Of a stretch of 64,000 bases of DNA, positions 15,681 through 25,758 are shown piece after piece. Numbering within the stretch: the stretch's first letter is position 1; every line of letters begins with the position of its first letter. This DNA is from Cedecea colo (GTDB lineage Bacteria > Pseudomonadota > Gammaproteobacteria > Enterobacterales > Enterobacteriaceae): positions 310,001 to 374,000 of the forward strand of contig NZ_SOYS01000001.1 of the NCBI RefSeq assembly GCF_011808225.1, read 5' to 3'. The notes under the pieces are model-generated. The model had not been told where the DNA came from, did no database searches, and worked only from the letters and a program-made list of their open reading frames with translations. Made by a program: the position numbers and the translations under genes.

Positions 15681-16508
15681 ATGAAAAAGGTTGCGATTGT
15701 CGGGTTAGGATGGTTAGGCATGCCGCTGGCGCTGTCATTATCAGCGCGGGGCTGGCAGGTTACAGGAAGCAAAACTACGCTCGACGGCGTTGAAGCAGCC
15801 CGCATGTGCGGCATCGACAGTTATCAGCTGCAACTGACGCCTGAGCTGGCTTGTGAGAGCGACGATCTTGATGAGCTGCTAAACGTTGACGCACTTGTCA
15901 TCACGCTTCCCGCGCGCCGGACCGGCGAAGGCGATGATTTTTACCTGCAGGCGGTGCAGGAAATTGTCGACAGCGCATTGGCGCATCAGGTGGCGCGCAT
16001 TATTTTTACCAGTTCGACATCCGTTTACGGCGAGGCCGAGGGCAGGATAAAGGAAGACTTCCCGCTTAGCCCTGTTACCGCCAGCGGACGCGTGCTGAAA
16101 GAGCTGGAACAGTGGCTGCACGATTTGCCCGGCACCTCAGTCGATATCCTGCGTCTTGCGGGCCTGGTTGGGCCTGAGCGGCACCCGGGACGTTTTCTTG
16201 CCGGTAAATCCGACGTCGCCAACGGCGGTCATGGCGTCAACCTTGTGCATTTAGAAGATGTCATTTCTGCAATTACGCTGTTGTTGCAGGCTCCCAAAGG
16301 CGGACACATCTATAATTTATGTGCGCCCGTTCATCCCACGCGCGAGGAGTTTTATTCGCAGATGGCGCGTCAGCTCAATCTGGCGGCGCCAACGTTTCGC
16401 GCGCCGGATAAACCGGGCCACGGAAAGCTGGTGGATGGCAACCGTATTTGTAATGAACTGGGGTTTGAATATCAGTATCCCAATCCGTTAGTAATGCCTG
16501 TGCAGTAG
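15681..16508 (+). CDS. yeeZ: NAD(P)-binding protein YeeZ
   Basis: 275 residues from the ATG at 15681 after GAGAAGG (MKKVAIVGLGWLGMPLA), matching E. coli YeeZ along its length. The GLGWLG motif is a Rossmann dinucleotide site; FTSSTSVYG resembles the Ser/Tyr region of extended SDRs, though a canonical Tyr-x3-Lys is not evident. No reaction is established for YeeZ. It is divergent from the his operon, as in E. coli, so the 15483-15680 region holds both promoters. Confidence 0.93.
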   Translation: MKKVAIVGLGWLGMPLALSLSARGWQVTGSKTTLDGVEAARMCGIDSYQLQLTPELACESDDLDELLNVDALVITLPARRTGEGDDFYLQAVQEIVDSALAHQVARIIFTSSTSVYGEAEGRIKEDFPLSPVTASGRVLKELEQWLHDLPGTSVDILRLAGLVGPERHPGRFLAGKSDVANGGHGVNLVHLEDVISAITLLLQAPKGGHIYNLCAPVHPTREEFYSQMARQLNLAAPTFRAPDKPGHGKLVDGNRICNELGFEYQYPNPLVMPVQ

Positions 16509-16669
16509 CGCTGCGGATGGCATTGCTCGTTCTACCCGTCATGCTTCAGGCCGCAGATGCGTTGGCTGCATTTGCCCATCCCGGTCTTTTACCCAGGTAA
16601 ACTCCTGGCATGGGCTTCCTTACCGCCTTCCTGCAGCTCGAATTATTCAGGGGATAAGTTGAGGCGAGT

Positions 16670-17596
16670 TTGAAACCGTTGCTGGACGTGCTGATCATTC
16701 TTGACGCCCTCGATAAAGAAGGGAGCTTTGCTGCGGCGGCGACAAAGCTCTTTAAAACGCCTTCCGCGCTCAGCTACACCGTGCAAAAACTCGAAAACGA
16801 TCTCCATATTCAGATCCTCGACCGTTCAGGCCACCGGGCGCGTTTTACGCGAACAGGCCAGCTTCTGCTGGAAAAAGGGCGCGAAGTGCTGCATACCGTG
16901 CGCGAACTTGAACAGCAGGCCATCAAGCTCCATCAGGGCTGGGAAAACGAACTGGTGATCGGCGTGGACGACTCCTTTCCGTTTTCACTACTGACGCCGC
17001 TTATCGAAGCCTTCTATAAAAGCTACAGCGTGACGCGCCTGAAATTTATCAATGGCGTGCTGGGTGGATCATGGGAGGCGCTGACGGAAGGGCGGGCGGA
17101 TATTATTGTCGGCGCGATGAGCGATCCGCCTTCGCTGAGCGGATTCGGTTTCACGCTGCTCGGGCAGCTGGAGATTGTTTTTGTCGTCGCTCCCCATCAT
17201 CCGCTGGCAGAGGCGGAAGAACCGTTAACCCGACGAGCAATCAAACGCAGCAGAGCGGTCGTCGTTGGGGATACCTCGCGTCTTGAACCTTCCAGGGCTA
17301 TGCATCTGCTTGAAGATCAGGAGGCGATCACCGTCTTTGATTTTAAAACCAAGCTTGAACTGCAAATCAGCGGCATCGGCTGCGGTTATATGCCGCGCTA
17401 TATGGCACAACGTTTTATCGAAAGCGGCGTGCTGGTAGAGAAACAGGTCGTGTCCCACGTGCCTTTTGTGCCCGTCTGGATCGGCTGGAACGAGCAAACC
17501 GCCGGCCTTGCCAGCGAGTGGTGGCGGGAGCAAATCGTCGCCAGTCCTGAAATCGCCACCGTCTACGGCGTGACGCAAAATAATACTTCCGGGTGA
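16670..17596 (+). CDS. yeeY: LysR-family transcriptional regulator YeeY
   Basis: 308 residues from a TTG at 16670 that follows GAGGCGAG. It has the N-terminal winged HTH (about 5-62, with SFAAAATKLFKTPSALSYTVQKLE) and a C-terminal substrate-binding domain. It is a close match to E. coli YeeY, whose target and ligand are not known. It lies directly upstream of an aminotransferase absent from the E. coli locus, which could be its target; this is inference from position. Confidence 0.92.
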   Translation: MKPLLDVLIILDALDKEGSFAAAATKLFKTPSALSYTVQKLENDLHIQILDRSGHRARFTRTGQLLLEKGREVLHTVRELEQQAIKLHQGWENELVIGVDDSFPFSLLTPLIEAFYKSYSVTRLKFINGVLGGSWEALTEGRADIIVGAMSDPPSLSGFGFTLLGQLEIVFVVAPHHPLAEAEEPLTRRAIKRSRAVVVGDTSRLEPSRAMHLLEDQEAITVFDFKTKLELQISGIGCGYMPRYMAQRFIESGVLVEKQVVSHVPFVPVWIGWNEQTAGLASEWWREQIVASPEIATVYGVTQNNTSG

Positions 17597-17721
17597 GTGG
17601 CGGACCCCCGGCCCCGCATCTATTGTTAAAAATGGATCGCTATCTCTTCTGAATGCGTCTTCGCGATGAAATTTTCACCCCTGCTAATTTTGCAGAGGTT
17701 TTTTGTGCGCAAGGAGTTCGT

Positions 17722-19020
17722 ATGAAGCAAACCAATCAGCAATGGCAGTCGCGCCGCGAGCAGGCGGTTCCGCACGGTGTCGGGAACCTGCTGCCCGTCT
17801 ATATAGATAAAGCAAAGAATGCCGAATTATGGGATGTGGAGGGCAATCGTTACATCGATTTTGCATCAGGTATCGCCGTTCTGAATACGGGACACAACCA
17901 TCCGGCCGTTATAGAAGCGGTTCGTCAACAGCTTGACCACTTCACCCACCCGTGTTTCCAGGTCACGCCTTATGGCAACTATATTGAGCTGGCGGAACGT
18001 CTGAATAAACTGGCCCCGATCAGTGAACCTTGTCAGGCTTTGTTTCTTACTACCGGAGCAGAAGCGGTTGAGAACGCAATCAAAGTTGCGCGAATTGCGA
18101 CCGGCCGTTCGGCGGTAATTGCTTTTCGTGGCGCGTTTCATGGCCGCACCTTATTAGGCATGGCGCTAACCGGCAAAGTGCAGCCGTATAAAAAAGGTTA
18201 CGGCCCGTTCCCGGCAGGTATTTATCACGCACCTTATCCGGCGGCCTATCTTGGCATTACGGATACCCAGGCGCTGGCATCGCTGGCGGGTATTTTCGCC
18301 GCGGATGTTTCACCTGACGAGGTCGCCGCCATTATTATCGAGCCGGTGCAGGGCGAAGGCGGTTTTTACGCGGCATCGCCGCAGTTTATGAAGCAGCTGC
18401 GTTCCATTTGCGACAAACACGGCATCGTGCTGATTGTCGATGAAATCCAGAGCGGCTTCTGCCGTACTGGCAAAACCTTCGCTATTGAGCACAGCGAAGT
18501 TGAGCCGGACTTAATCACCATGGCGAAAAGCCTGGCGGGCGGCTTCCCGCTTTCGGCGCTGGTAGGGAAAAAAGCCCTGTTTGACAAGGCGCTGCCGGGC
18601 GGGCTTGGCGGCACCTACGCCGGGTCGCCTGTCGCTATCGCCGCAGCCCTGGCCGTGGTGGATATCATCGAAAAAGAACAGCTCAACCAACGTGCGCAGG
18701 CCATAGGCGAACAAATTACCACAAGGCTGCACCAGCTGGCCGAGCGGTTCGACTGCATTGGCGACGTGCGCGGATACGGCGCGATGATCGCTATGGAGCT
18801 GGTTGAAGGGCGCGACAGCCACCGTCCGGATAAGGAATTTACCGCCGCGCTGGTGCAGGAGGCGGGCCGTCAGGGGCTTGTCCTTTTATCCTGCGGCGTA
18901 CGCGGTAACGTCATCAGATTCCTGGTGCCTTTAACCGCCGAAAAAGAAATTGTTAATCAAGGCCTCAACATCTTGTCATCCTGCCTCGAATTGGTGCAAA
19001 ATACGCGCCTCACAAAATGA
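17722..19020 (+). CDS. 4-aminobutyrate aminotransferase (GabT/PuuE type)
   Basis: 432 residues of class III PLP aminotransferases. FLTTGAEAVENAIKVAR binds the PLP phosphate, VDEIQSGFCRTGK contains the conserved Asp, and TMAKSLAGGFPLSA supplies the PLP lysine. GABA and delta-aminovalerate are the usual amino donors, 2-oxoglutarate the acceptor. The start is the ATG at 17722 after AAGGAG; the frame extends 23 codons upstream without a ribosome site. The neighbour downstream is the putrescine importer plaP, so a role in putrescine/GABA breakdown is likely. GabT and PuuE cannot be separated by eye. Confidence 0.88.
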   Translation: MKQTNQQWQSRREQAVPHGVGNLLPVYIDKAKNAELWDVEGNRYIDFASGIAVLNTGHNHPAVIEAVRQQLDHFTHPCFQVTPYGNYIELAERLNKLAPISEPCQALFLTTGAEAVENAIKVARIATGRSAVIAFRGAFHGRTLLGMALTGKVQPYKKGYGPFPAGIYHAPYPAAYLGITDTQALASLAGIFAADVSPDEVAAIIIEPVQGEGGFYAASPQFMKQLRSICDKHGIVLIVDEIQSGFCRTGKTFAIEHSEVEPDLITMAKSLAGGFPLSALVGKKALFDKALPGGLGGTYAGSPVAIAAALAVVDIIEKEQLNQRAQAIGEQITTRLHQLAERFDCIGDVRGYGAMIAMELVEGRDSHRPDKEFTAALVQEAGRQGLVLLSCGVRGNVIRFLVPLTAEKEIVNQGLNILSSCLELVQNTRLTK

Positions 19021-19059
19021 GATAAAAAAACCGACGTTAAACGCGTCGGTTATTTTTTT
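19021..19059 (+). terminator. Rho-independent terminator after the aminotransferase
   Basis: AACCGACG and CGTCGGTT pair around TTAAACG, flanked by A and T runs. It separates the aminotransferase from plaP. Confidence 0.88.
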
Positions 19060-19226
19060 GCATTGAGTCTAAGCAGTCAAACAGGCATTCGCCAAAAAAA
19101 CCAAGAGGCCGGGCTTCGTACCGGATAGATATTAGCTTTTAAAAAACGACAGTCGTGTCGCCGAGGAAAACAAGATGGGGCAGTTTTTTGCTTTTGCGCA
19201 GGCATTCGCCGTTTGGGAGAATGACC

Positions 19227-20591
19227 ATGTCGCTTAACGTCACCGCAGGTGCAAATTCACGTATCGAACTCCGTAAGAGCCTGACGCTCGTTCCGGTCGT
19301 TATGATGGGCCTCGCTTATATGCAGCCTATGACGCTGTTCGATACATTTGGTATTGTATCTGGCCTTACCGACGGACATGTCGCGACGGCTTACGCGTTT
19401 GCCCTTGTGGCAATTTTATTTACCGCGTTAAGTTACGGAAAGCTGGTACGCCGTTTCCCGTCAGCGGGTTCCGCTTATACCTATGCTCAGAAAGCTATCC
19501 ACCCGGTGGTCGGCTTTATGGTGGGCTGGTCCTCTTTGCTTGATTATCTGTTTATGCCGATGATCAACATCCTGCTGGCCAAAATCTATTTCGAAGCGCT
19601 GGTGCCGTCTATTCCTTCGTGGATTTTCGTCGTGCTGCTGGTTGGCTTTATGACCATTTCCAACCTGCGCGGCATTAAAACCGTAGCGAACTTCAACAGC
19701 CTGATTGTTGTGTTGCAGATGGTTGTCATGGCGGTTATTACCGGCCTGGTTATTTACGGCGTGGCTCACGGCGAAGGTGCCGGCACCTTGACCAGCTCCA
19801 AACCCTTCTGGTCAGAGCAGGCTAACGTCGTGCCGATGATCACCGGCGCTACCATTCTGTGCTTCTCGTTCCTTGGCTTTGACGGCATCAGTTCGCTGTC
19901 TGAAGAGACCAAGGACGCGGGCCGTGTTATTCCAAAAGCGATTTTCCTGACTGCCCTGATCGGCGGCGTGATCTTCGTTGTGGTCTCTTACTTCCTGCAA
20001 CTGTACTTCCCGGATATCTCTCGCTTTAAAGATCCGGATGCGTCGCAGCCAGAAATCATGCTTTACGTGGCGGGCAAAGCCTTCCAGTTTGGCATTCTGA
20101 TTTTCTCCTGCGTGACCGTACTGGCTTCAGGTATGGCTGCACACGCTGGCGTATCCCGTCTGATGTACGTGATGGGCCGTGACGGCGTGTTCCCGGAGCG
20201 TTTCTTCGGTTACATTCATCCGAAGTGGCGTACCCCGGCGCTGAACGTGGTTCTGGTTGGTATCATTGCGCTGTTTGCCGTGAAGTTCGACCTGGTAACC
20301 GCAACGGCGCTGATTAACTTTGGTGCGCTGGTGGCGTTCACCTTCGTGAACCTGTCGGTGATTTCCCAGTTCTGGATCCGCGAAGGCCGCAACAAGTCCA
20401 TCAAAGATCACTTCCACTATCTGGTGCTGCCAATCTGCGGTGCGCTGACGGTGGGTGCGCTGTGGATTAACCTGGAAGAAAGCTCGATGATTCTTGGTCT
20501 GATTTGGGCAGCCATTGGCCTGACCTATCTTGCCTTTGTTACTCGTCGCTTCCGTAACCCGGTGCCGCAGTTCAACGAAGATTTAGCGTAA
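19227..20591 (+). CDS. plaP: low-affinity putrescine importer PlaP
   Basis: 454 residues from the ATG at 19227 ([11 protein letters not shown]), chosen by match to E. coli PlaP and by GGGAGA six bases upstream. It is an APC-superfamily transporter with about 12 membrane segments; [19 protein letters not shown] is the conserved loop between segments. It imports putrescine by proton symport across the inner membrane. In E. coli this activity supports surface motility. Similarity to the E. coli protein is close throughout. Confidence 0.94.
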   Translation: MSLNVTAGANSRIELRKSLTLVPVVMMGLAYMQPMTLFDTFGIVSGLTDGHVATAYAFALVAILFTALSYGKLVRRFPSAGSAYTYAQKAIHPVVGFMVGWSSLLDYLFMPMINILLAKIYFEALVPSIPSWIFVVLLVGFMTISNLRGIKTVANFNSLIVVLQMVVMAVITGLVIYGVAHGEGAGTLTSSKPFWSEQANVVPMITGATILCFSFLGFDGISSLSEETKDAGRVIPKAIFLTALIGGVIFVVVSYFLQLYFPDISRFKDPDASQPEIMLYVAGKAFQFGILIFSCVTVLASGMAAHAGVSRLMYVMGRDGVFPERFFGYIHPKWRTPALNVVLVGIIALFAVKFDLVTATALINFGALVAFTFVNLSVISQFWIREGRNKSIKDHFHYLVLPICGALTVGALWINLEESSMILGLIWAAIGLTYLAFVTRRFRNPVPQFNEDLA

Positions 20592-20603
20592 TAGCGCTGA
20601 AGT

Positions 20604-20634
20604 AAAAATGGCTCCTGCGGGAGCCATTTTTTTG
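20604..20634. terminator. bidirectional terminator between plaP and sbcB
   Basis: AAAAATGGCTCC pairs with GGGAGCCATTTTT around a TGC loop. It lies between the convergent plaP and sbcB genes. Confidence 0.88.
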
Positions 20635-20637
20635 CCT

Positions 20638-22077
20638 TTAATTCACCAGAAACTGTACATATTCGAACAGTGCTTTGAGCAGCGCCGTCTTCTCTTTATC
20701 CTCTTCATGCTGGTTATACAGCGCTTCGAGCTCCAGCGCGTAAGCCTGCAACGCTTCCTGCGACAGCACTTCCTGACGATGCGCTAACCAGCGCTGTTGC
20801 TCGGCTTCATCCAGCGTGCCGGGGAAGTTGCGCGCCCGATAATTAAACAGCAGCTTCTCAATGCGCTTATCAACGAACGAAATATCCAGCGCCGCAAGGT
20901 TCTGCGGATCGGTCTGCAGGACAATACGCATCGCCGCGCGATCGGCATCGCTAAAGAAACCGTTATAAATCTGCGCATCGACATTTTCCGACGGCACAAA
21001 GGGTTCGGCTTCGGCAAAAATGGCGACCACTTTTTCTCGCACGCCAGGGTGCGCCCGCAGGACTTTCAGGTTTTCCAGACACCGCTGACGATTAATGCCT
21101 AAACGTTCCGCGTCTTCAGGACGCAGGGTATTGGCGACGGCCAGCACGGGGCATTTATTGAGATGAACAAGCTTGACCGGCACGGCTGCCGCATCTTCGA
21201 GCGCAGCTTTCGGCGTGTATAAACGGCTGCGAAGCGTATCGGCATCCAGTTCCAGCAGCGGCGTAATATCACCGGCAAGGTCTACCATAATTACCGCGTT
21301 GCGGTTTTCAGGATGCCAGGCAAGCGGCGCAATCCAGCTGGTGTTGCCGCGCCAGGCGCCAAACATACCGGAGACGTGCACCAGCGGTTTCATCTGCGGA
21401 ATATCAATCAGCGTCGTCAGCTTCTGCTTAGAACGATAGCTATACAGATAATCAAACAAACGCGGCTGCCGGGTTTTCACCAGCTGCGCCATGGCAATGG
21501 TGGCGTACACGTCAGACATCGCATCATGCGCGTTAGCGTGTTCAATACCGTTGGCTTTGGTCAGATGCTCAAGCCGAAAGCTCGGCAGGCCGTCTTCGTT
21601 TTCCGGCCAGATAATGCCTTCCGGGCGCAGCGCATAGCAGGCGCGCATGACATCCAGCAGGTCCCAGCGTGAGTTATCGTTCTGCCAGCTCCAGGCGTAA
21701 GGGTCGTAAAAGTTGCGATAGAAAATATTGCGCGTCACTTCATCATCAAAGCGCACGTTGTTGTAGCCCACCACGCAGGTTTTCGGCACGGTGAAAATAT
21801 CGTGAATGCGTTTTGCAAACGCGGCTTCGTTCTCGCCGCGCGCCAGCGCCTGCTGCGGCGTAATGCCGGTGATCATTACCGCTTCCGGCTGGGGCAAATA
21901 GTCGTCCGCAGGCTTGCAGTAAAACACTTCCGGCTCGCCGATAATATTGAACTGCTCATCGGTGCGGATGGCGGCAAACTGTGCAGGGCGGTCAAGCGAC
22001 GGACTCTTACCGAAGGTTTCATAATCGTGGAAGATAAAGGTGGGCTGCAGTACGGTATCAGGCACGGAGGTTACCAT
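20638..22077 (-). CDS. sbcB: exodeoxyribonuclease I
   Basis: 479 residues, close to the 475 of E. coli. The DEDD exonuclease motif starts with FHDYETFG near residue 16, with NNVRFDDE and NAHDAMSDVYAT giving the other acidic residues and the catalytic His. An SH3-like domain and C-terminal helical domain follow; the last residues reach the SSB-tail binding region. It degrades single-stranded DNA 3' to 5' in recombination and mismatch repair. The exact start is uncertain within the first 10 codons. Confidence 0.95.
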   Translation of the reverse strand: MVTSVPDTVLQPTFIFHDYETFGKSPSLDRPAQFAAIRTDEQFNIIGEPEVFYCKPADDYLPQPEAVMITGITPQQALARGENEAAFAKRIHDIFTVPKTCVVGYNNVRFDDEVTRNIFYRNFYDPYAWSWQNDNSRWDLLDVMRACYALRPEGIIWPENEDGLPSFRLEHLTKANGIEHANAHDAMSDVYATIAMAQLVKTRQPRLFDYLYSYRSKQKLTTLIDIPQMKPLVHVSGMFGAWRGNTSWIAPLAWHPENRNAVIMVDLAGDITPLLELDADTLRSRLYTPKAALEDAAAVPVKLVHLNKCPVLAVANTLRPEDAERLGINRQRCLENLKVLRAHPGVREKVVAIFAEAEPFVPSENVDAQIYNGFFSDADRAAMRIVLQTDPQNLAALDISFVDKRIEKLLFNYRARNFPGTLDEAEQQRWLAHRQEVLSQEALQAYALELEALYNQHEEDKEKTALLKALFEYVQFLVN

Positions 22078-22141
22078 TAAGCTGATGAAGGTCTGGCTTA
22101 ATGGTAACTCATTTGTTATGGCTGCAGAAGAAAACCAGTGG

Positions 22142-23293
22142 TTAAGGCATCAGACTTTGCGGCTGCACGGGCTCGCGGCTGATTACGCGCTTGCCCAAGG
22201 CGATCCCTGGCTTTTCAACCCTGTGGTACAGGAAGAACGCAATGAGATACGTTACCGGCAGGCATATGCCTGAGACGACCAGAAAGCGCACCGGGGAAGG
22301 CAGGTGGCTAAAGGCCGTGGCGTGAACCAGCAGACCAATGACCGGGATCACAATCATCAGGTGCAGCAGGTAAACCGAATAGGAAACATCGCCTAAAAAC
22401 AGGCTTATCGGGCGCGTCAGGAGATAGCGCGGGTAATGCGCAAGCTGGCTAAAACGCGTGTTTTTTTCCGGCTTCCAGAGCAGCCCGGTCATGCTGATAA
22501 TCAGCAGGCATTCAACAATCAGGCGCAGGTGGTTTTCCGCAATGCGCATTTGCCAGGCGATGACAGGGGCAAGCAGCGCCAGCGCCAGGTAATAGATCTT
22601 CTGGTGACGTATTGCCTGGGATATCAGCATGCCGGCGATGAAAAAGGGTAGCTTAATCAGGATCATCGACGGCATCGGGAACGCATCAAAATAATCCGGC
22701 AGCAGCCAGCGGGCGGCGAGGCAGAACAGCATCAGCATCACCGATGAGATAGCAAACCCAAAGCGCATAATAATCAGCATGATAAACGGGAACAGCAGGT
22801 AATACTGCATTTCCAGGCCGATACTCCAGTCGGGTAAGACCGTCCGGTATGAATAGTCAGGAATAAAGCCAAAAACGAAAGTCAGATGGCTGGCAACGTT
22901 CATTAACGAATGATCGGCATAGCGGCTTGCGAGGGTGGCGGTCGTAGGCCACGCGCTGGCAATAATAGTACGCATTTCCCCAAACCAGCCGCCAAAAACA
23001 AGCGCAAAAATGAGCAGTAAATAATAGAGGGGAGCGATCCTGAAAAAGCGTCTTAACCAGAACATTCGCCATGTATTAACGCTGTGCCAGGGCTCTTTCT
23101 CCTGCCGGTCCTGATAATTTTTCGCCATCAAATAACCGGACAATAAAATAAAGAGATCGACCCCCAGCCCGGGATCGTAAAGCAGAGGAATACGGCACTG
23201 GGTCAGCAGGCAGATATGCCCCAGCAGCACCCAAAGCGAGGCAAACCCCCGCAGACCCTCAAGTTCCGGCGTCCAGTTTTTACTTTGCACCAT
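22142..23293 (-). CDS. OafA/YrhL-type membrane acyltransferase
   Basis: 383 residues of the acyltransferase-3 family. It opens with ELEGLRGFASLWVLLGH, the family signature with the catalytic His, and has about ten membrane segments. Such proteins move an acyl group, often acetyl, onto sugars of lipopolysaccharide or other envelope glycans. The start at 23293 follows AAAGG; a further upstream Met is less likely. There is no partner gene; it stands alone between sbcB and dacD. Substrate is unknown, O-antigen acetylation is possible. Confidence 0.85.
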   Translation of the reverse strand: MVQSKNWTPELEGLRGFASLWVLLGHICLLTQCRIPLLYDPGLGVDLFILLSGYLMAKNYQDRQEKEPWHSVNTWRMFWLRRFFRIAPLYYLLLIFALVFGGWFGEMRTIIASAWPTTATLASRYADHSLMNVASHLTFVFGFIPDYSYRTVLPDWSIGLEMQYYLLFPFIMLIIMRFGFAISSVMLMLFCLAARWLLPDYFDAFPMPSMILIKLPFFIAGMLISQAIRHQKIYYLALALLAPVIAWQMRIAENHLRLIVECLLIISMTGLLWKPEKNTRFSQLAHYPRYLLTRPISLFLGDVSYSVYLLHLMIVIPVIGLLVHATAFSHLPSPVRFLVVSGICLPVTYLIAFFLYHRVEKPGIALGKRVISREPVQPQSLMP

Positions 23294-23544
23294 GCTGGTA
23301 CCTTTAGAGTAAAATTCACACAAAAAGGCACAATATAAATGAACCGGGGCTCTGGCAATAAAATGCTGGCCGCGAAGAGTATTATCAGATAATACGCAGG
23401 TCAGGCCGGGAAATAACTGCGCAAAAATACCTCAGCAATATTACAAAACAACAAACGTCATATTTCCTTGCAATTTTGCCGCGCAAAAAGCAATGAATTG
23501 CCGTAAAACGAGCGGCTGAAAATAAAGTTGTTGAGGGTACCTCG

Positions 23545-24711
23545 TTGAAGATCCGCCAGTTTATTGCTTTTGCTGTCCTGTCATTTTCCGCTCATTCCGC
23601 TTTTGCCGACGATCTGTTTGTTAATGCACCGCCTGCGCCGCAAATTCAGGCCGCCTCCTGGGTGCTGATGGATTACACCACCGGGCAAGTTCTGACCGCG
23701 TTTGATGAACATGTGCGACGCAACCCGGCGAGCCTCACCAAACTGATGACCGGCTATGTTGTAGACCGCGCCATCGACAGCAAGCGTATAAGCGCCGATG
23801 ACGTTGTCACCGTAGGAAAAGACGCCTGGGCGCAGGGAAATCCCGTGTTTAAAGGTTCATCGCTGATGTTTTTAAAACCGGGCGACAGGCTGACGGTGCG
23901 CGATCTGAGTCGTGGCCTGATTATCGATTCCGGTAACGATGCCTGCGTGGCGCTCGCAGATTATGTCGCCGGAGGCGAACCACAGTTCGTGGCGATGATG
24001 AACAAATACGCCTCGCAGCTTGGCCTGCGTGATAGCCATTTCGAAACCGTTCACGGCCTCGATGCGCCCGGCCAGCACAGTTCTGCTTATGATTTGGCCA
24101 TACTTTCGCGGGCGATAATCCACGGTGAACCTGAGTTCTACCATATGTACAGCGAGCGCAGCCTGACGTGGAACGGCATCACCCAGCAAAATCGTAATGG
24201 CCTGCTGTGGGATAAAAACCTTAACGTCGACGGGCTGAAAACGGGCCACACGTCCGGGGCTGGCTTTAACCTGATTGCTTCAAGCGTGTCAGGGCAGCGC
24301 CGTCTGATTGCCGTGGTGATGGGGGCCGAAAGCCCGAAAGGGCGCGAAGAGCAGGCGCGTAAACTGCTGCACTGGGGCCAGCAAAACTTCGACACCGTAC
24401 AAATCCTGCATAAGGGCAAAAAGATAGGTAAGGAACATGTCTGGTATGGCGACAAGGATGAATTTGACGTCGGCACCGACCAGGATGTTTATATGGCATT
24501 GCCAAAATCTGAAGTCTCTAATATAAAAGCTAAATACGTGCTTGATCGTCAGGATATGGCGGCGCCTTTAAAGACCGGGCAACGCGTTGGTGAAATCGAG
24601 CTTTTTGACCGTGACAAGCTTATCGCTCACTGGCCGCTGGTTTCGCTTACTGAAGTGAAGAAAGGCGGGATGTGGTCGCGCTTTAGCGATTATCTGCAGC
24701 AAAAATTCTGA
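23545..24711 (+). CDS. dacD: D-alanyl-D-alanine carboxypeptidase DacD (PBP6b)
   Basis: 388 residues, the E. coli length, starting at a TTG. A signal peptide ends near HSAFA-DD at residue 21. The serine peptidase motifs are SLTK (63-66), SGN (129-131) and KTG (232-234); the C-terminal amphipathic helix (about 370-388, MWSRFSDYLQQKF) anchors it at the periplasmic face of the inner membrane. It trims the terminal D-Ala from peptidoglycan pentapeptides. A terminator follows at 24731. Confidence 0.94.
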   Translation: MKIRQFIAFAVLSFSAHSAFADDLFVNAPPAPQIQAASWVLMDYTTGQVLTAFDEHVRRNPASLTKLMTGYVVDRAIDSKRISADDVVTVGKDAWAQGNPVFKGSSLMFLKPGDRLTVRDLSRGLIIDSGNDACVALADYVAGGEPQFVAMMNKYASQLGLRDSHFETVHGLDAPGQHSSAYDLAILSRAIIHGEPEFYHMYSERSLTWNGITQQNRNGLLWDKNLNVDGLKTGHTSGAGFNLIASSVSGQRRLIAVVMGAESPKGREEQARKLLHWGQQNFDTVQILHKGKKIGKEHVWYGDKDEFDVGTDQDVYMALPKSEVSNIKAKYVLDRQDMAAPLKTGQRVGEIELFDRDKLIAHWPLVSLTEVKKGGMWSRFSDYLQQKF

Positions 24712-24730
24712 ATTCCCCTGAGAAGGAATA

Positions 24731-24761
24731 CGGGAGGGGAGCGATCCTCTCCCGTTTTTTT
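24731..24761. terminator. terminator between dacD and the manganese catalase gene
   Basis: CGGGAGGGGA and TCCTCTCCCG pair around GCGA, followed by a T run on the plus strand. It serves dacD and may also end the convergent catalase transcript. Confidence 0.85.
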
Positions 24762-24770
24762 GCCCGTTGG

Positions 24771-25691
24771 CTATTTGTTCTTCGGTGCAGCCTTCGGTTT
24801 CTTCGCCGCCGCGGTTTTATTTTCAATTGGCGGAACGGCTCCGATATCGGTACCGGTCACCGGATTAACCGTCGGATCGGATGCGGTACGGGTGACGAGG
24901 TTTTTCAGGGTAACCTGCTGCTGTTTGGGCAGTGACACGCTGGCCATGCCGTCGCCGCCGTCTACAGCCGGCGTCGGGTCGGCCACAAAGTTGAAGTTCT
25001 CATCCGAATTCCAGCTTCCCCGGACATCGCCCCCCTGCGACATGTTGTAGTACACGTTCGCATATTGCTCGACAGGCGGAAGTTTGCCCGGCGGGAAATT
25101 ATTGCGGATGGAGTACAGCGCTTTCTCAAAAGAAATCTGGTGCGCGACTTCACGCGTCATCAGGAAGCCCAGAGCATCTTTTACGCCCGGATCGTCGGTC
25201 ATATTAATGAGGCGTTCGTAGAGAATTTTTGCGCGAGCTTCGGCCGCAATATTTGAACGCAGATCGGCCGTCACTTCACCGATGGTATCAATGTAAGCCG
25301 CAGTCCAGGGAGCGCCCGCCGAATTGGTAAGCGCCGGGCCGCCGCCATAAAGCAAGGCCGTCAAGTGGCTGTCATTACCGTTGCCGGTGATGGTGCGATA
25401 CAGTTCGCCTTCCTGCTCCGTGCCTTCCGCGAGATCGCCTTTGGCGCCTTTGTTGAGCATTCCCACCAGCGAACCAATGATTTCCAGGTGGCTAAGCTCC
25501 TCGGTGGCGATATCCATCAGCATATCCTTGCGCCCCGGATCGTCATCACCCAGACCCTGAGTAAAGTAACGACAGGCTGCGGCAAGCTCGCCCTGTGGGC
25601 CGCCGAACTGTTCAAGAAGAAGGTTAGCAAGGCCCGGGTTTGGACCAGCGACGCGTACGGTGTATTGCAGTTGTTTGACGTGTCTGAACAT
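24771..25691 (-). CDS. katN: dimanganese catalase (KatN type)
   Basis: 306 residues of the manganese catalase family. Expected metal ligands are visible: Glu in GELAAACRYFTQG (about 35), Glu and His in ATEELSHLE, Glu in AEARAKILYERL and His in REVAHQISF. It splits hydrogen peroxide without haem. The last 20 residues are a Lys/Ala/Pro-rich tail. GGAGTGAG precedes the ATG. A YciE-type gene lies just upstream; in Salmonella, yciGFE and katN form one RpoS-dependent operon, so this looks like a short form of that unit. Confidence 0.9.
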   Translation of the reverse strand: MFRHVKQLQYTVRVAGPNPGLANLLLEQFGGPQGELAAACRYFTQGLGDDDPGRKDMLMDIATEELSHLEIIGSLVGMLNKGAKGDLAEGTEQEGELYRTITGNGNDSHLTALLYGGGPALTNSAGAPWTAAYIDTIGEVTADLRSNIAAEARAKILYERLINMTDDPGVKDALGFLMTREVAHQISFEKALYSIRNNFPPGKLPPVEQYANVYYNMSQGGDVRGSWNSDENFNFVADPTPAVDGGDGMASVSLPKQQQVTLKNLVTRTASDPTVNPVTGTDIGAVPPIENKTAAAKKPKAAPKNK

Positions 25692-25758
25692 GGCTCACTC
25701 CATTTAGTACACAGTAAGTGAGCGCCTGCTCTGAGGCAGGTCGCTCGCCGGTATTTGA

